Shown here in pieces: positions 63,278 through 64,000 of a stretch of 64,000 bases of DNA. The notes below the pieces were generated by a model, which saw nothing but the letters and a program-made list of their open reading frames with translations, was not told where the DNA came from and ran no database searches. Every line of letters starts with the position of its first letter. The first letter of the stretch is position 1. Both the position numbers and the translations under genes were made by a program. The DNA is from Methylocystis echinoides. GTDB lineage: Bacteria; Pseudomonadota; Alphaproteobacteria; Rhizobiales; Beijerinckiaceae. The DNA is taken from contig NZ_CP156084.1 of NCBI RefSeq assembly GCF_040687965.1, forward strand, positions 3,410,501 through 3,474,500. Direction: 5' to 3'.

Positions 63278-63736
63278 TCAATCCAGGTAACGCAAAATGC
63301 GCATCGGATTGCCGACGACGACCGCCCGCGGCGGCACATTGCTGGAAACGACGGTTCCGGCGCCGACCATCGCCTCTTCGCCAATCTCCACGCCCGGCAA
63401 TATGGTCGCGCCAGCGCCGATCGAGGCGCCGCGCCGGACGATCGTCCGGGCGAATTTCTCGGGATAGGCCTTGGAGCGCGGGAACATGTCATTGGTGAAG
63501 GTGACGTTCGGGCCGACGAAGACATTGTCCTCGAGCCGCACGCCGTCCCAGAGATAGACGCCGCTTTTTACCGTCACATTGTCGCCGATCACCACGTCGT
63601 TCTCGACGAAGCAGTGGGCGTTGACGTTGCAGCCGGCCCCAATGCGCGCGCCCGGAAGGATGACGCAGAACTGCCAGATTCGGCTGCCGGGGCCGATCGA
63701 GACGGACTGACAATCGGACAAGGGATGGATGAACAT
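63278..63736 (-). CDS. Hexapeptide-repeat acyltransferase (WxcM/FdtC-like)
   Basis: 152 residues from ATG 63736. Left-handed beta-helix repeats ([LIV]-G-x4 type) are visible from [10 protein letters not shown] to [20 protein letters not shown]. The [26 protein letters not shown] segment contains the likely catalytic His41 region, as in sugar 3-N- or 4-N-acetyltransferases that modify amino sugars of O-antigen or exopolysaccharide. It should work as a trimer with acetyl-CoA. The next gene to the right ends 19 bases before it, so the two may form a surface-polysaccharide operon. Confidence 0.9.
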   Translation of the reverse strand: MFIHPLSDCQSVSIGPGSRIWQFCVILPGARIGAGCNVNAHCFVENDVVIGDNVTVKSGVYLWDGVRLEDNVFVGPNVTFTNDMFPRSKAYPEKFARTIVRRGASIGAGATILPGVEIGEEAMVGAGTVVSSNVPPRAVVVGNPMRILRYLD

Positions 63737-63755
63737 GCGGGCACGCTCTAAAACG

Positions 63756-64000
63756 TCAGGGGACGATGTCGCGCAATCTCGACAGGAAGCCCTTGCGTTG
63801 CGCCTCCGAGCCGCGGGCCGCGGCCGCCAATGCGCTTTGCGCCTTCGGGCTGATCGCAAGCGTCGGGGCCGCGACGGCAATATCCGTCAGAGCCCGATCG
63901 AAGGCCGCGCCGAATTCCGGATAGGCGTGACGCCAGGCTTTTATGTGGCCAACGAGATGCGCGTAGGCGGCGTAGAGTTCGGCGGCGTCGATGACGCCCT
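63756..64000 (-). CDS. 3' end of an unidentified gene, cut by the window edge
   Basis: The last 80 or so codons are visible, ending with TGA at 63756. The text is Ala-rich and helical ([25 protein letters not shown], then [13 protein letters not shown] at the end). No domain can be recognised from this part. It precedes the hexapeptide acyltransferase on the same strand with a 19-base gap, suggesting an operon. Confidence 0.6.
   Translation of the reverse strand, partial: GVIDAAELYAAYAHLVGHIKAWRHAYPEFGAAFDRALTDIAVAAPTLAISPKAQSALAAAARGSEAQRKGFLSRLRDIVP

Overview
The window is high-GC DNA from an alphaproteobacterium, most likely of the order Hyphomicrobiales (Rhizobiales). The evidence is the order dusB-ntrB-ntrC-ntrY-ntrX-hfq-hflX, the ispDF fusion, the NDUFS4-like complex I subunit, a DUF2865 secreted protein, a RatA/COQ10 protein near lipA, and the dense GTGA/ATGA gene overlaps. 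The genus cannot be fixed; a methylotroph-type relative (Beijerinckiaceae/Methylocystaceae) is a weak guess from the FadL-like porin. No plasmid, phage or transposase gene is visible.

Positions 1-4250 look accessory. They are visibly AT-richer and hold unrecognised small or membrane proteins, a coupled toxin-antitoxin pair (Panacea-domain antitoxin plus a MazF-like partner), and an intergenic stretch with two copies of a 38-bp dyad centred on CACGTG. From 4.25 kb on the DNA is core-like: a FadL-type porin split by one extra G, DsrE2-TusA, a P-type ATPase, a TPP riboswitch with thiC, rlpA, mogA, dapB, gpmA, alkB, a cytochrome c, a TonB receptor with a DUF4405 partner, cysG facing hemC-hemD, an MFS transporter, and the tightly packed metG - methyltransferase - secreted proteins - tatD - MBL-fold run.

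The gene-free segment 30796-31219 is the most interesting place. It holds a Xer/dif-like site (CATAA-TATCGA-TTATG, 6-bp spacer). By eye, gene orientation and GGGNAGGG (KOPS-type) octamers both reverse there: to the left they lie mainly on the + strand, to the right mainly on the - strand, all pointing toward it. This suggests the replication terminus. A possible structured RNA with an 11-bp closing stem lies beside it.

To the right are a double cold-shock-domain protein, mazG, a b-type cytochrome, an SMR exporter, hflX-hfq and the NtrXY/NtrBC nitrogen regulators with dusB, facing ispDF. Then come arfB, ratA, an orphan Flp pilin, lipA, dnaE, a phasin, a SPOR-containing DD-carboxypeptidase, a membrane J-domain/VWA pair, an amino-acid binding protein, a 50-residue membrane protein, a cystathionine beta-lyase-like enzyme, a phosphate module (DUF47-Pit-Nudix), a tRNA-Arg(TCT), a complex I subunit, a hexapeptide acyltransferase and the 3' end of one more gene.

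Together these genes cover nitrogen-status signalling, tetrapyrrole, thiamine, lipoate, lysine and isoprenoid precursor synthesis, iron and phosphate uptake, translation rescue and replication. All names rest on motif recognition by eye; no database search was run.
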